Shown here piece after piece: positions 9,814-21,105 of a stretch of DNA of 53,415 bases (positions within the stretch are counted from its first letter, which is position 1; each line of letters opens with the position of its first letter). The stretch covers positions 1 through 53,415 of the forward strand of contig DRJZ01000142.1 of assembly GCA_011052015.1 (NCBI GenBank), written 5' to 3'. This DNA comes from Acidiferrobacteraceae bacterium. GTDB lineage: Bacteria > Pseudomonadota > Gammaproteobacteria > HyVt-429. Under the pieces are notes generated by a model. That model saw nothing but the letters and a program-made list of their open reading frames with translations, searched no databases and had not been told where the DNA came from. Both the position numbers and the translations under genes were made by a program.

Positions 9814-12465
9814 ATGCGAATGGACAAACTGACCGGAAAATTTCAGACCGCTCTGGCAGATGCCCAGAGTTTGGCGGTGGGCCGCGACCACCAATACATT
9901 GAGCCCCTGCACGTATTACAGGCCTTGCTCGACCAGGAGGGGGGCAGCCTGCGCCCCCTGTTGAGCCAGTCGGGCGTTAATCTCAACCTGCTGCGCTCGC
10001 AATTGGGTGATGCCTTGGACCACCTGCCCCGGGTTCAGGGAATGGGGGGTGATGTGCACATCTCTGCCGAGCTCAACCGGGTCCTGAACCATACCGACAA
10101 ACTTGCCCAGCAACGTAAGGATCAGTACATCTCCAGTGAGATGTTTTTACTGGCGGTATTAGACATGGCCAATAGTGCCGGTGATCTGCTGGGTAAATCG
10201 GGTGCCGATAAATCTACTATTGAGCAGGCCATCGATCACATGCGTGATGGCCAAGTGGTGGATGATCCTAACGCCGAGGACAATCGTCAGGCCCTGGAAA
10301 AATATACCATCGATCTCACCGAACGGGCCGAGCAAGGCAAGCTCGACCCGGTGATAGGTCGTGACGACGAGATTCGTCGCGCCATTCAAGTGCTACAGCG
10401 CCGCACCAAAAACAATCCGGTGCTGATCGGTGATCCCGGTGTGGGCAAGACTGCCATCGTAGAGGGGCTCGCCCAGCGTATTGTGAATGGAGAAGTGCCT
10501 GAAGGGCTGAAAGGGCGGCGGGTATTATCGCTGGATATGGCCGCCTTGATTGCCGGCGCCAAGTTTCGCGGTGAGTTTGAGGAGCGGCTCAAGGCCGTAC
10601 TTCAGGATCTGGCCAAACAGGAAGGCAATATCATCTTATTTATCGATGAAATGCACACTATGGTGGGCGCAGGTAAGGCAGAAGGCTCCATGGATGCGGG
10701 TAATATGTTAAAGCCGGCCCTGGCCCGGGGTGAGTTGCATTGTATCGGCGCCACCACTTTGGATGAGTACCGGAAATACATAGAGAAGGATGCGGCCCTG
10801 GAGCGGCGCTTCCAAAAGGTTTTGGTAGAAGAGCCCTCGGTGGAGGACACCATTGCTATTCTGCGCGGTTTGAAAGAAAAATATGAGGTCCACCACGGTG
10901 TTGAGATCACCGATCCGGCGATCGTGGCCGCAGCAACCCTGTCATATCGTTACATCAGTGACCGTAAGTTGCCGGACAAGGCCATCGACTTGATAGACGA
11001 GGCCGGAAGCCGAATCCGTATGGAAATCGACTCCAAGCCGGAAGTCATGGATCGTCTGGATAGACGTCTCATCCAGCTCAAGATTGAGCGCGAGGCCTTG
11101 AAAAAGGAATCCGATGAGGCATCGAAAAAGCGTTTAAACGATCTAGAGTCGGCGATTGCTAAGTTGGAGCGAGAGTATTCAGATCTCGAAGAGGTGTGGA
11201 AGGCCGAGAAGGCCGCGCTCCATGGCACCCAACACATTAAAGAGGCCCTGGAGCGTTCCCGCCAGGACCTGGAGACTTCACGGCGTGCGGGCGATCTGGC
11301 GCGGATGTCAGAGTTGCAGTATGGGCGCATCCCCGAACTGGAAAAGCAACTGGACATGGCGGCCCAGGCCGAGATGCTGGAGATGAAGTTGCTGCGCAAT
11401 AAAGTCAGCGATGAAGAGATCGCCGAAGTCGTGTCGCGCTGGACCGGGATACCGGTGTCCAAGATGCTCGAAGGCGAACGGGAGAAGCTGTTACGCATGG
11501 AAGAAGAATTGCACCAACGGGTGGTTGGGCAGGACGAAGCTGTGCGGGCGGTGTCCGACGCCATACGTCGCTCACGGGCGGGCTTGTCTGATCCCCATCG
11601 ACCCTATGGATCGTTTTTGTTCCTGGGTCCCACTGGGGTGGGCAAGACAGAACTCACCAAGGCCCTGGCCGCATTTATGTTTGATACCGATGAGGCCATG
11701 GTGCGTATCGACATGTCCGAGTACATGGAAAAACATTCGGTGGCGCGACTGATTGGCGCACCTCCAGGTTATGTGGGCTACGAAGAGGGGGGGCAACTCA
11801 CCGAGGCGGTGCGGCGTAAGCCTTACTCGGTGGTGCTGTTGGACGAGATCGAAAAGGCCCATGCCGATGTCTTTAATGTGTTGCTGCAAGTGCTGGATGA
11901 TGGCCGGCTGACTGATGGCCAGGGCCGTACCGTGGATTTTCGCAATACCGTGATCATCATGACGTCCAACCTGGGATCACAGGCGATACAAGAACTGGCG
12001 AGCGACGCACAGGGAAGGGCTAGTGTCGCGGGAGGCACGACGTCGGAAGCGACGGAAAGTCAGTACGAACAGATGAAAAAGACGGTGATGGAGGTCGTGA
12101 CCGGCCACTTTCGGCCGGAGTTTATCAATAGAATTGACGAATCGGTGGTGTTTCGCTCGCTGGCTCGGGATCAACTCCATGCCATTGCCGCCATTCAGGT
12201 GCAGGGCCTACGAGTACGTTTGCAGGATCGTGGAATGGATATGGTGTTGTCCGATAGCGCCTTGGATAAAATTGCCGCAGTGGGGTTTGACCCGGTCTAC
12301 GGCGCCCGGCCACTCAGGCGCGCTATCCAGACGGAGATTGAGAACCCCCTGGCCCAGGAGATTCTCGGTGGCCAGTTTCAAACCGGCGATCTTATTGTTG
12401 TGGATATAAAAGGGGACCAGTTTACATTTAACAAAGGTGATCCGGGTCAGGTACAGGTGGCGTAG
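9814..12465 (+). CDS. clpB: ATP-dependent disaggregase ClpB
   Basis: 883 aa; two Walker A motifs ([18 protein letters not shown]), coiled-coil middle domain, Clp N domain. Confidence 0.97.
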   Translation: MRMDKLTGKFQTALADAQSLAVGRDHQYIEPLHVLQALLDQEGGSLRPLLSQSGVNLNLLRSQLGDALDHLPRVQGMGGDVHISAELNRVLNHTDKLAQQRKDQYISSEMFLLAVLDMANSAGDLLGKSGADKSTIEQAIDHMRDGQVVDDPNAEDNRQALEKYTIDLTERAEQGKLDPVIGRDDEIRRAIQVLQRRTKNNPVLIGDPGVGKTAIVEGLAQRIVNGEVPEGLKGRRVLSLDMAALIAGAKFRGEFEERLKAVLQDLAKQEGNIILFIDEMHTMVGAGKAEGSMDAGNMLKPALARGELHCIGATTLDEYRKYIEKDAALERRFQKVLVEEPSVEDTIAILRGLKEKYEVHHGVEITDPAIVAAATLSYRYISDRKLPDKAIDLIDEAGSRIRMEIDSKPEVMDRLDRRLIQLKIEREALKKESDEASKKRLNDLESAIAKLEREYSDLEEVWKAEKAALHGTQHIKEALERSRQDLETSRRAGDLARMSELQYGRIPELEKQLDMAAQAEMLEMKLLRNKVSDEEIAEVVSRWTGIPVSKMLEGEREKLLRMEEELHQRVVGQDEAVRAVSDAIRRSRAGLSDPHRPYGSFLFLGPTGVGKTELTKALAAFMFDTDEAMVRIDMSEYMEKHSVARLIGAPPGYVGYEEGGQLTEAVRRKPYSVVLLDEIEKAHADVFNVLLQVLDDGRLTDGQGRTVDFRNTVIIMTSNLGSQAIQELASDAQGRASVAGGTTSEATESQYEQMKKTVMEVVTGHFRPEFINRIDESVVFRSLARDQLHAIAAIQVQGLRVRLQDRGMDMVLSDSALDKIAAVGFDPVYGARPLRRAIQTEIENPLAQEILGGQFQTGDLIVVDIKGDQFTFNKGDPGQVQVA

Positions 12466-12557
12466 GCAAGACACCATGTCGGATTCGATCCGGCATTCAT
12501 CTGCTCATTACCCCGGTTTAACTACCTGTCCAGGAACACGAAAATACCACCGGCCTA

Positions 12558-12662
12558 ATTCGTGTTGTCATCCTGAGGCGTAGCCGAAGGATCTCTATTT
12601 GTCCGATTTGATGGCTTCGTTCAAGTAGGATTAGATTCCTCGTTGATCTCGGAATGACAAAA
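12558..12662. repeat. Intergenic REP-like repeat (GTCATCCTGAGG...CTCGGAATGAC type)
   Basis: Non-coding; imperfect palindromic ends TTGTCATCCTGAGGC / CTCGGAATGACAA. Confidence 0.5.
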
Positions 12663-12729
12663 ATTTTTTTGTGGTGCCAAGAGACTAGCAATTCGGTGGC
12701 ACAATGCTGTAGTCAACCGGATTGGCAGT

Positions 12730-13272
12730 CTACCCCGATGCGTGGTGGTGACGACCCCAAAACCAGGCCAGCAGTAGTGGTAACAAGACCCCGAACTCGA
12801 GGGTAGCGCCGAGCAGATTGTGCAGCCAGACGTCGAGGGAATCCAGGCCGTTGCGTTCCACGTTGAGGAACAGGTGCCACGAGGCGGTGTAATATTCCCC
12901 GGTGATGGGCCACAGTGCAGGGACGCCCGTGGGCGGACTCGGGTCCCGAGTCAACCAGTCAATCAGTACATGTGATCCCACCAGACCGGCAGTCAAGCCA
13001 CCGATGCGTCCTGGATGTTCGGCCCTACGCCAGCGAGCGATGGTGTAAACCAGTAGTCCGCACAGTATCGCGAAGCCAATACTGTGGCTGGTACTGCCGC
13101 GATGGAAGCGCTCAATATCACCCAAAAGCAGGCCGGGCAGGAAGTCGAAGTCGGACAGATTGGCGCTCAGTAGATACAGGCCAAACAGACCATCGCGCCA
13201 GGATGGCAGACGTTTTTTGATGACCATAAACACCACTGTTGCGGTCAGGCTGTGGGCAACCGGGGTGGCCAT
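12730..13272 (-). CDS. Membrane-bound metal-dependent hydrolase-like (YdjM/DUF457-type) inner-membrane protein
   Basis: 180 aa; MATPVAHSLTATVVF N-terminus, DFDFLPG, FHRGSTSHSIGFAI, several TM segments. Confidence 0.65.
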   Translation of the reverse strand: MATPVAHSLTATVVFMVIKKRLPSWRDGLFGLYLLSANLSDFDFLPGLLLGDIERFHRGSTSHSIGFAILCGLLVYTIARWRRAEHPGRIGGLTAGLVGSHVLIDWLTRDPSPPTGVPALWPITGEYYTASWHLFLNVERNGLDSLDVWLHNLLGATLEFGVLLPLLLAWFWGRHHHASG

Positions 13273-13305
13273 GGCAAAAGCTCAATATGATTCAGTAAGT
13301 TTGTG

Positions 13306-13581
13306 TTATTTGAGGTCGTAGTGTTTTCTAATCGCCTGGTGAATTTCCCAGGTGCAAGACAAGCCCTTGGTGAAGTTCACCAGGTCTCCCTCTTCCAACA
13401 GTACCGGTTCACCGCCTTTGGGTGTCACCGTCACCCTGCCTTCAAGGATATAGCAGACCTCGGAAGCGTCGTAGGTCCAATCAAAGGTAGACACTTCCTT
13501 GGCCCAGATGGGCCAATCATCTATGCCCATAACTTCGAGCTTGGCGGGTGATGGATTATGTTCCACGGTGATTAGATTCAT
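13306..13581 (-). CDS. Small cupin-domain protein
   Basis: EVCYILEGRVTVTPKGGEPVLLEEGDLVNFTKGLSCTWEIHQAIRKHY; ATG at 13581 preferred over track start 13719. Confidence 0.82.
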   Translation of the reverse strand: MNLITVEHNPSPAKLEVMGIDDWPIWAKEVSTFDWTYDASEVCYILEGRVTVTPKGGEPVLLEEGDLVNFTKGLSCTWEIHQAIRKHYDLK

Positions 13582-13783
13582 AATGGGTACTCTGATTGCG
13601 TGGTCGTATGCGCTGTACACAGACAGCAGAAAGTGCTGCAGTTTATGTGTCAGCCCGGGACAAGTCCACCGGTTTGGGATGAGGTATTTAAGGGTGTGTG
13701 TAGAATCTTTCCGGCGCAATGATTATAGTCACCCATCGCTGACAGGTTCGTCATGGTGACAACAGACAATTAAAGGCCGGATA

Positions 13784-14548
13784 ATGTATCAGGGTAAGAA
13801 AGTTGTGGTGGTGATGCCCGCATATAATGCGGAAAAAACTCTGGAAAAAACATACCGGGAGGTCAGTGAGCAGGAATTCGTGGATAACATTATTATCGTA
13901 GATGATCGCAGTGTAGATGGCACAAAGAGCGTTGCCAAACGACTGCCGAATGCCTCGCTCCATGTGCATGACACCAACCTGGGTTATGGTGGCAACCAAA
14001 AGACTTGCTATAAAAATGCACTGAAAGATGGGGCCGATATCGTCATCATGGTGCATCCTGATTATCAATATACCCCAAAGCTGATCAACGGTATGGCGGC
14101 AATGATCGGTTCTGGCCACTATCATTGCGTACTTGGGTCCAGAATACTCGGTGGTCATGCTTTGAAAGGAGGTATGCCCGGTTGGAAATATTTCGCCAAC
14201 CGATTTCTGACCTTTGTCGAAAATATTCTGATGTCAGCGAAGCTGTCTGAATATCATACTGGATATCGCGCATTTTCCAGGGAATTGCTCATGCAACTTG
14301 ATCTTGAGCAGTATTCCGACGATTTTGTTTTTGACAATCAGATGCTGGCAGATATTTTATGGCGGGGGTATATGATCGCCGAGATAAGCTGTCCTACCAA
14401 GTATTTCCCTGAAGCCTCATCAATCAATTTCAGACGAAGCGTGAAATATGGATTCGGCTGCCTGCTTACTGCCCTACAGTTCCGATTTGCAAAATTCGGT
14501 GTATTTCGTAACGGTATTTTTAAATCAAATACCCTTGATCGTTGTTAG
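13784..14548 (+). CDS. Glycosyltransferase family 2
   Basis: 254 aa; KVVVVMPAYNAEKTLEKTY, IIIVDDRSVDGT, MVHPDYQY. Confidence 0.92.
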   Translation: MYQGKKVVVVMPAYNAEKTLEKTYREVSEQEFVDNIIIVDDRSVDGTKSVAKRLPNASLHVHDTNLGYGGNQKTCYKNALKDGADIVIMVHPDYQYTPKLINGMAAMIGSGHYHCVLGSRILGGHALKGGMPGWKYFANRFLTFVENILMSAKLSEYHTGYRAFSRELLMQLDLEQYSDDFVFDNQMLADILWRGYMIAEISCPTKYFPEASSINFRRSVKYGFGCLLTALQFRFAKFGVFRNGIFKSNTLDRC

Positions 14549-16593
14549 CACATAATGCAATGACTAATAATTGTTTATCTGTATTTAAGCTTTACCGTTT
14601 CCGATTTATTATTATATTGATCGCCTTGTGTCTTGCGCTTGTTTATTTGGACAAACAGGCGGTGAGAATAGACGGGGTTACAATAAATTTGACCGATATG
14701 CCGAGGATAGAAAGCTATGCCGTTTTCCTTGAGCGGCATCATGGGGCTTCGGCCGAAGATGAATCTGCTGTCAAGGTTGCTCAGCGTCTGGCGGGCAAAA
14801 CAAAAATACAATTAAAGTTGCCGCGCAGTATTAGGAAACGTTACGTCGCCATTCGGCTTGATCTCGGGGATTTTCCGGGTGTGCATGTGCTTACCAGTCT
14901 GTCTTTCGATGCGACCGTGTTGTTATGGCATATACCGGTCAAGCTATTATCCCATGCTGAAGTGTATGCAGCCATTGTTAGCAAAAAAGGGATATCCGAG
15001 ATCACGCCGATTGAGAAGGGCCTGAAGATTGTTGCCACTGAAGAGGATCCGCATTTTGAGGTGGCGATTGATGTAGCGGATATTTACCGATCGGCCAACA
15101 GCGTAGCGTTCTATGTATACAAGCTGATTCTGTTTGCGGTGTTTAGCGTTTTGGTCTTGTTGGTTGTGTTTGCCGACAAGGTCTATGTTTTTTTACGGCG
15201 TATGGTGTTGGGTTTAATATGTTTGGTGAAAGGTGAAAATGAGACCGATTCGATCAATGCTGAGAGTTTTATCAGGCAAAACAGAATCTGGCTTATCCTG
15301 GCGGTCAGCCTGTTTGTTGCCATCAACCTGGTGCGGTCCTGGGGAACGCTTTCCACACCCTCATTGTTGACAGAAGATAGCTATTATTTTAACTATTATT
15401 ATAGTGGTTATGCCGACATGGCAAGCATTGCTAACAAGCCCAATGGTTATCTCAATATCGCTAATAATCTTGTCGCCAAAGGAATCTCCATACTAGACGT
15501 TAGAATCCAACCGGTGTTGTATGTGATCTTGGCATTTGTGCTGGGTACCTTTACCGCGAGTATGGTCATATTTTCTGGTTATTTCAGAAACAAATGGTTG
15601 ATAGGTATTGTACCTGTGGTATTGGGTCTATCCGGATTTAACCATATTTATTATTTTACTACGCTCACCTATCAAATGTATGTAGTTGTTGTGTTATTGC
15701 TCAGTTATGTCGTTTTTTTTCAGGTCCCGCGCCAGTATAAATATTTGTTACCGGTCTTTATGCTTTGTGTGTTATTCGTGTATTCAGGCCCATATTCGGT
15801 GACACTGATTCCCTTGTCCATGCTCCTGTCAGTATTTTTATATAATAAACGAAAAGCCATTTTTCTTGTTCTGTTGAGTCTTTTTGTTATTAGTTACTTT
15901 GTCAATGTGGATAGCGGTACCACCACTATGACCAGTTTCTTTGTGCAAGAGAGAATCAGTTATTTTGTGTACGTATTGATTAACGATATATTTTTGCTGG
16001 GTTTGGTTGATGATTCGGCAGCACTGTTTGTTTTTATGGCGGAAATTACATTGTTATCTGTTGTGATGTATTCTTTACGGTATGATCGGTTGTATATTAA
16101 GCTGGCTGTTGTGTTGATCGCATTTGTTGTGGCGGCGTTGTTGCCTTATTTCATGAGCAGCAAATATATCCCTTACTTTCATCGGCCGGCCTACATTCTG
16201 GTGGCCTATTATTTCTGGTGGATTTTCCTGTTGTGGACCGCTGAACGCCTGTTGGTGGGAAATAAAAAGAGCCTGATTTTGGCCCCACTGTTGAGTGCGG
16301 TGTTTGTGGTTTTGGTTGTTTATGATAATTACCGACATCCGGCAAAAGGTACAGATGATCGTGTCAACCCGGCCGTCATGCAGTTTGTGCATGCCGTGCA
16401 TGCCGTCGAACAGCTTGATTTGGAATCAAAAAATCAATTCTTATGGATGAGGGTCAACGACCCTTATCTTGAAGGTAGCCCCACCCTTTATGTGGGCAGC
16501 ACGAAAGCCAGCGCCCGGCGCCTTGAATCAAAAAACATCAAAAACCCGTTAATCAGGCGATTTATCTTTGGAGAAGGGCAAGGTGATGGGTGA
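14542..16593 (+). CDS. Large multi-pass membrane protein, unknown function
   Basis: 683 aa with many hydrophobic segments; overlaps the GT2 stop by 7 nt. Confidence 0.7.
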   Translation: MLAHNAMTNNCLSVFKLYRFRFIIILIALCLALVYLDKQAVRIDGVTINLTDMPRIESYAVFLERHHGASAEDESAVKVAQRLAGKTKIQLKLPRSIRKRYVAIRLDLGDFPGVHVLTSLSFDATVLLWHIPVKLLSHAEVYAAIVSKKGISEITPIEKGLKIVATEEDPHFEVAIDVADIYRSANSVAFYVYKLILFAVFSVLVLLVVFADKVYVFLRRMVLGLICLVKGENETDSINAESFIRQNRIWLILAVSLFVAINLVRSWGTLSTPSLLTEDSYYFNYYYSGYADMASIANKPNGYLNIANNLVAKGISILDVRIQPVLYVILAFVLGTFTASMVIFSGYFRNKWLIGIVPVVLGLSGFNHIYYFTTLTYQMYVVVVLLLSYVVFFQVPRQYKYLLPVFMLCVLFVYSGPYSVTLIPLSMLLSVFLYNKRKAIFLVLLSLFVISYFVNVDSGTTTMTSFFVQERISYFVYVLINDIFLLGLVDDSAALFVFMAEITLLSVVMYSLRYDRLYIKLAVVLIAFVVAALLPYFMSSKYIPYFHRPAYILVAYYFWWIFLLWTAERLLVGNKKSLILAPLLSAVFVVLVVYDNYRHPAKGTDDRVNPAVMQFVHAVHAVEQLDLESKNQFLWMRVNDPYLEGSPTLYVGSTKASARRLESKNIKNPLIRRFIFGEGQGDG

Positions 16594-16817
16594 TGGCCAG
16601 CCAGGATACGAATTTACTTAGGCTGGGGTGTCAAATCAAGTATTCAGAGTGCATATCAGGTAGCTATGGTACGTATTCTGCCTTGATTCAATGGAGTCAG
16701 GTGGGTTAGGATTTGCAGTCGCCGGTTTCGGGCTGTCCCGAGAAAGGGAAGGCGGCGGTATCCCGGCAGAATTAACAAGAATTGTTTGAAAGTCTTACAT
16801 TTCAGGTACCCACTACT

Positions 16818-19034
16818 ATGAAGCTTAAAAAGAATTTTATTGCCTCGGCGATCGCCCTCAGTTTGATATCTCCTGCGGTGCTCCACGCCCAAACGGTTCC
16901 GGCCCCCACTACACCAGATCCGAATTCAGCCGAATTTAAGTCCCAGGCTGGCTTGGGGGCCATTAATATTCTGCCTGCCTGGGCCCAAGGTCTAACGGGC
17001 GCAGGTATTGTGATCGCCAACCTTGATAGTGGTGTGAACTTTGGTCATGTGGACCTGCAAGGCCGGTTATTGGCCGGGGCCGATTTTACGGGCTCCGGTA
17101 CGGTTGCTGATACCACGCCCGAAAGTCATGGTACCGCCGTAACCGGTATTATGGTGGCAAATTTCAATGGTTTGTCCCAGGTGGGCATATCTTATAAGGC
17201 CACTGTGTTGCCGGTAAAAATCGGCACTGGGGCCTCATCAGGGGTGGCTGTGGCGGGGATCAACTTTGCGGCTGCCGATCCTAGTGTACGTATCATCGTA
17301 ACGTCTTATGTCAGCGATAACAGTGACCAGGCGGCCGAACTGGCTGCGCTTCAGGCAGCAGCTGTGACAGGCAAGATTGTTGTTATTGGTGCGGGTAATG
17401 AGGGTTTCCCCGAGGCGCGGTTCCCAGCCAACATGACACCCAGCTTAGGCGGATTAGGTATTACGGTGGGTGCGATTAACGGAGAGGGGACAACTATTTT
17501 TAGTAGTCGGGCCGGGACCAATACCAGTTTCATGGTAGCGCCAGGGCTCAGCATTACGTCATTGGGTAATTCCAGTTCGACTGCCCTGGCCAACCCTTTG
17601 ACGGGCTCTTCAATGGCGGCGCCTCATGTGGCAGGTGCTGCCGCTCTGTTATTGTCAGCGGCGCCTAATCTAACCGGTAAGCAGGTGGTGGAGATCTTGT
17701 TGACCACCGCGCGGGATATTGGCACCCCGGGTTTTGATTCTACCTACGGTTGGGGCATGTTAGACCTTGGCAACGCACTCGCCCCTCTGGGTGCACTCAC
17801 CGGCGGTGGCGGTGGCGGCGGCGGCGGTATTGGTGGTATAGCCGGTGGCTTGGGACTCGTGGGTATCCTTGCGGCCCTGAATAAGAAGGGAGATAAGAAA
17901 ACAGAAGCGCTTGAGACCACCTTAGTTTTTGATAAGTATCAGCGTCCATATATCCTGGATGTGCGCCGCACCTTATTTGCCCGCGACAACAGACCTGATT
18001 TAGAAAATTTATTGCGATCTTTCCGTTCTGGGAGCGCCTGGTTCGATGTTGAATTGGGTGACCGGCAAAGGTTGAGCGTCAGTACTTTGAGTGATGTGCC
18101 TGTATTGGCCAACGCATTTGATTATTTTTCCAGGCGGGCACTGGAAGAAGAACGGAATATTGATGTCGCCATGTCACTTAGTGGTGATTTAGCTAATGGT
18201 TTGCAATATCAGTTTAATTTGAACCGCGATCCTCGCCGGGCCTATGGTTTTTTGGGCGCCACAGAGGGTGCCCAATTTCTTTCTGAACGTGTTTTCACCG
18301 CGCCTTATATGGGATTTGCGAATCGGGCGAATAGTATGAACCTTGCCTATAATCTCAATGCCTATACCGATCTGCGTTTTGGTGTGGCCAACATGGAAGA
18401 GAATAAGGAATATGGGCGTAGCAGCAGTTCGGCGCTTATGGAAGGTGCATTCAGATTCAGCGACAAAGCCAGTGCGGCCATACAATTAGGTACCCTGTCT
18501 GAGCGTGGTGGGTTGTTTGGCGGTTCTCCATCTGGTGGTGTATTTGGTGTAGATCAGTCCAATACGTTGTCTTTGGGCATTAGTGGCCGTTACAAGTTGA
18601 CCCCGGATTTAATTTTGGTGGGCAGTTTGAGTGAAGGCTATACCCGGGCCAAGGCGGCCCGGCATGCCTATTTGACCAATTACTCCGGGCTTCGTACACA
18701 GACCTATGGCTTGGGGGTATTGGCCAGGAATATGTGGCGACGTGGAGATCGTTTGGGTATTGCAGTAACGCAACCGCTGCGGTTGACCAGTGGCCAGGCA
18801 GATCTGACCGTGCCTCAGACAATCGATTTTCAGGGCAATATTGGTTTATCCGATACTAATAGGGTCGGACTTAATCCGGATGGGTCAGAGTTGGATATAG
18901 AGGTGTCTTATCAATGGCTTGTCGGACACACCACCAAGTTTGCCAGCTACTTTCAGTACCGCAATGAGCCCTATCACGCCAAGTCTTCGGGGGCGGGATA
19001 TACGTTTTACACCGTTGTTAGGAAATCATTTTAG
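16818..19034 (+). CDS. Secreted S8 (subtilisin-like) serine peptidase with Gly-rich linker and C-terminal beta-barrel-like region
   Basis: Signal peptide MKLKKNFIASAIALSLISPAVLHAQ; NLDSGVNFGHVDLQG, SHGTAVTGIM, GSSMAAPHVAGAAALL; GGGGGGGG linker; terminal aromatic F. Confidence 0.85.
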   Translation: MKLKKNFIASAIALSLISPAVLHAQTVPAPTTPDPNSAEFKSQAGLGAINILPAWAQGLTGAGIVIANLDSGVNFGHVDLQGRLLAGADFTGSGTVADTTPESHGTAVTGIMVANFNGLSQVGISYKATVLPVKIGTGASSGVAVAGINFAAADPSVRIIVTSYVSDNSDQAAELAALQAAAVTGKIVVIGAGNEGFPEARFPANMTPSLGGLGITVGAINGEGTTIFSSRAGTNTSFMVAPGLSITSLGNSSSTALANPLTGSSMAAPHVAGAAALLLSAAPNLTGKQVVEILLTTARDIGTPGFDSTYGWGMLDLGNALAPLGALTGGGGGGGGGIGGIAGGLGLVGILAALNKKGDKKTEALETTLVFDKYQRPYILDVRRTLFARDNRPDLENLLRSFRSGSAWFDVELGDRQRLSVSTLSDVPVLANAFDYFSRRALEEERNIDVAMSLSGDLANGLQYQFNLNRDPRRAYGFLGATEGAQFLSERVFTAPYMGFANRANSMNLAYNLNAYTDLRFGVANMEENKEYGRSSSSALMEGAFRFSDKASAAIQLGTLSERGGLFGGSPSGGVFGVDQSNTLSLGISGRYKLTPDLILVGSLSEGYTRAKAARHAYLTNYSGLRTQTYGLGVLARNMWRRGDRLGIAVTQPLRLTSGQADLTVPQTIDFQGNIGLSDTNRVGLNPDGSELDIEVSYQWLVGHTTKFASYFQYRNEPYHAKSSGAGYTFYTVVRKSF

Positions 19035-19070
19035 AATTGGGTTTCATTTAAAACCCATGGGTACTACTGC

Positions 19071-20201
19071 ATGAAAGGTATGATCCTCGCTGCGGGTAAG
19101 GGTACCCGGGTGCGCCCGTTGACCTACGAATTACCCAAGCCCATGATTCCTATATTGGGCAAACCGGTTATGGAATATCTAATCGACGAGTTAGCGCGTT
19201 ATGGTATTAGAGAGATTATGGTCAATATCAGTCATTTGCCCGATAAGTTGGAAAGCTATTTCGGTGATGGCCGTCGTTGGGGAGTTGAAATAGGTTATTC
19301 CTTTGAGGGTCATATTGAAGAGGGGGATATCATCAGCCAGCCAATAGGTTCGGCTGGGGGAATGAAAAAGATACAAGAGTTTGGTGGGTTTTTTGACGAG
19401 ACCACTATCGTGTTGTGTGGTGACGCTCTGATTGACCTCAACATCCTTGATGCCGCCATGCGCCATAAGGCCAGTGGCGCCATTGCCAGTGTGCTGGTAC
19501 ACGATGTGGCCCGTGAAAAGGTCAGCAATTATGGTGTGGTGGTGTGCGACAACGATAGCCGCATCACGTCGTTTCAGGAAAAACCCAGTATCCAAGAGGC
19601 CCAATCCACCTTGGTGAATACCGGTATCTATATTTTTGAACCCGAAGTCCTGGATCTTATCCCTTCAAACCAGGAATACGACATCGGTAGCCAGTTGTTC
19701 CCAAGCATACTGGAAAAGGGTCTTCCGTTTTACGCTATCAATCTGCCCTTTAACTGGGTGGATATTGGTAAAATGAGTGATTATTGGGGCGCCATCCAAG
19801 CTGTGATGCAGGGCCATGTGCACAATATCGAGATACCGGGTAAACAGGCGCGGCCGGGCGTTTGGGTGGGACTCAATGTCTCAGTGGATTGGGAGGGTGT
19901 TGAGATTGATGGCCCGGTCTATATTGGTGCGGGATCGCGTATCGAGGCGGGTGCACGCATACAAGGCCCCACTTGGATTGGTCACGGTTGCCATGTACAG
20001 GCTGGGGCCTGTGTGGAACGAAGCATCTTGTTTGAATATACGCGCATTGGTGGTAGTGGTTGTATATCCAATGCTGTGGTCTTCGGCCGTCATTGTGTGG
20101 ATCGGGATGGCCGTTCCTTGGCCACCGAGGGGGCTGATCTGGATTGGGTGGGGGATGCCCGGGTCCGCAGTGCGAATGGTCCCCTTGAGGTGGCTAATTA
20201 G
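19071..20201 (+). CDS. NDP-sugar pyrophosphorylase / mannose-1-phosphate guanylyltransferase-like
   Basis: 376 aa; MKGMILAAGKGTRVRPLTYELPKPMIPILGKPVMEY plus C-terminal hexapeptide repeats. Confidence 0.9.
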   Translation: MKGMILAAGKGTRVRPLTYELPKPMIPILGKPVMEYLIDELARYGIREIMVNISHLPDKLESYFGDGRRWGVEIGYSFEGHIEEGDIISQPIGSAGGMKKIQEFGGFFDETTIVLCGDALIDLNILDAAMRHKASGAIASVLVHDVAREKVSNYGVVVCDNDSRITSFQEKPSIQEAQSTLVNTGIYIFEPEVLDLIPSNQEYDIGSQLFPSILEKGLPFYAINLPFNWVDIGKMSDYWGAIQAVMQGHVHNIEIPGKQARPGVWVGLNVSVDWEGVEIDGPVYIGAGSRIEAGARIQGPTWIGHGCHVQAGACVERSILFEYTRIGGSGCISNAVVFGRHCVDRDGRSLATEGADLDWVGDARVRSANGPLEVAN

Positions 20202-20301
20202 TCTATCCTAAAAAACTCCTAAGCCATTGATGATAATGGTAAATAATGGATAAAAAGGGTAAAATATCGTCCAGAAATGAGTAAAAACAAGATCAACAAC
20301 A

Positions 20302-20355
20302 CCCGGATACACATAAAGATATAGTTTTATAGGTTTGTGCTAATCCGGGCTTTTT
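20302..20355 (+). terminator. Putative rho-independent terminator between convergent genes
   Basis: CCCGGAT ... ATCCGGG followed by CTTTTT. Confidence 0.45.
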
Positions 20356-20358
20356 CTG

Positions 20359-21105
20359 TTACCGATCCAACAACCATTGTTCGATCTGTTTCAGTTCGGC
20401 TTGGGTGTTCACGCCGATCGACTCCAGGTAATGAGTGCCCGGAAGACTCTGAACCACCCCGTGCCTCTGCATCCAGACAGTAAAGGGCAGGAAATTCCTT
20501 TCTTTTGTCTCATCCCCCAACCCCGTTTCCCTACTGAAACATGGCAACAGGTCGAAGTAGGCGCTGTCTGATAGCACGAACAGACCCATGTCGTTCTCAC
20601 CAATCTGTGGCATGGTATCGCCTTCCCGTTGTTGCGCGATACCGGTAATGACCCCGCTCTTGTCCCGCTGAAAATGGATGTAAGGATGTTCGCGTTGGAT
20701 GGTCGGAAATACCAACCGCGCACCAGCAGCATTGTTGGTCGCCTGCGCGAGTTTGTGTACGGTCTGTGAGCAGACCGCGATCTGATCACACCATGTGATC
20801 CATATCTGCGCTGGCCTCAGTTCAGACAGTTCTTCCGTGGGTATCAAGATCGCGTCCAACATTCCCGTCGGCTCTTGTTGGAGCGCGACCCGTGTGGATA
20901 CAGATACGGTGCCTAAGAATCGACGAACCTCCTCCTCCGCACCTGGGCTTACCACAACAACGAACAGATCAACCACCGGGGCGTATAACTCAAACAGATA
21001 ATCCAGCATTGGTTGGCCATTGACCCTGACCAAGACCTTGGGCGCGGAGGCTCCGAGCCTGGAACCGGTTCCTGCGGCGGGGATGATCATGATCCGTTTC
21101 ATCAT
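20359..21105 (-). CDS. Nucleotidyltransferase-fold protein (IspD/CofC/MobA-like)
   Basis: 248 aa; RIMIIPAAGTGSRLGASAPKVLVRVNGQPMLDYLFEL. Confidence 0.82.
   Translation of the reverse strand: MMKRIMIIPAAGTGSRLGASAPKVLVRVNGQPMLDYLFELYAPVVDLFVVVVSPGAEEEVRRFLGTVSVSTRVALQQEPTGMLDAILIPTEELSELRPAQIWITWCDQIAVCSQTVHKLAQATNNAAGARLVFPTIQREHPYIHFQRDKSGVITGIAQQREGDTMPQIGENDMGLFVLSDSAYFDLLPCFSRETGLGDETKERNFLPFTVWMQRHGVVQSLPGTHYLESIGVNTQAELKQIEQWLLDR

Noticed and set aside
10950-11564. 204-aa minus-strand ORF in clpB
   Set aside because: Ser/Arg-rich antisense translation within the clpB middle domain.
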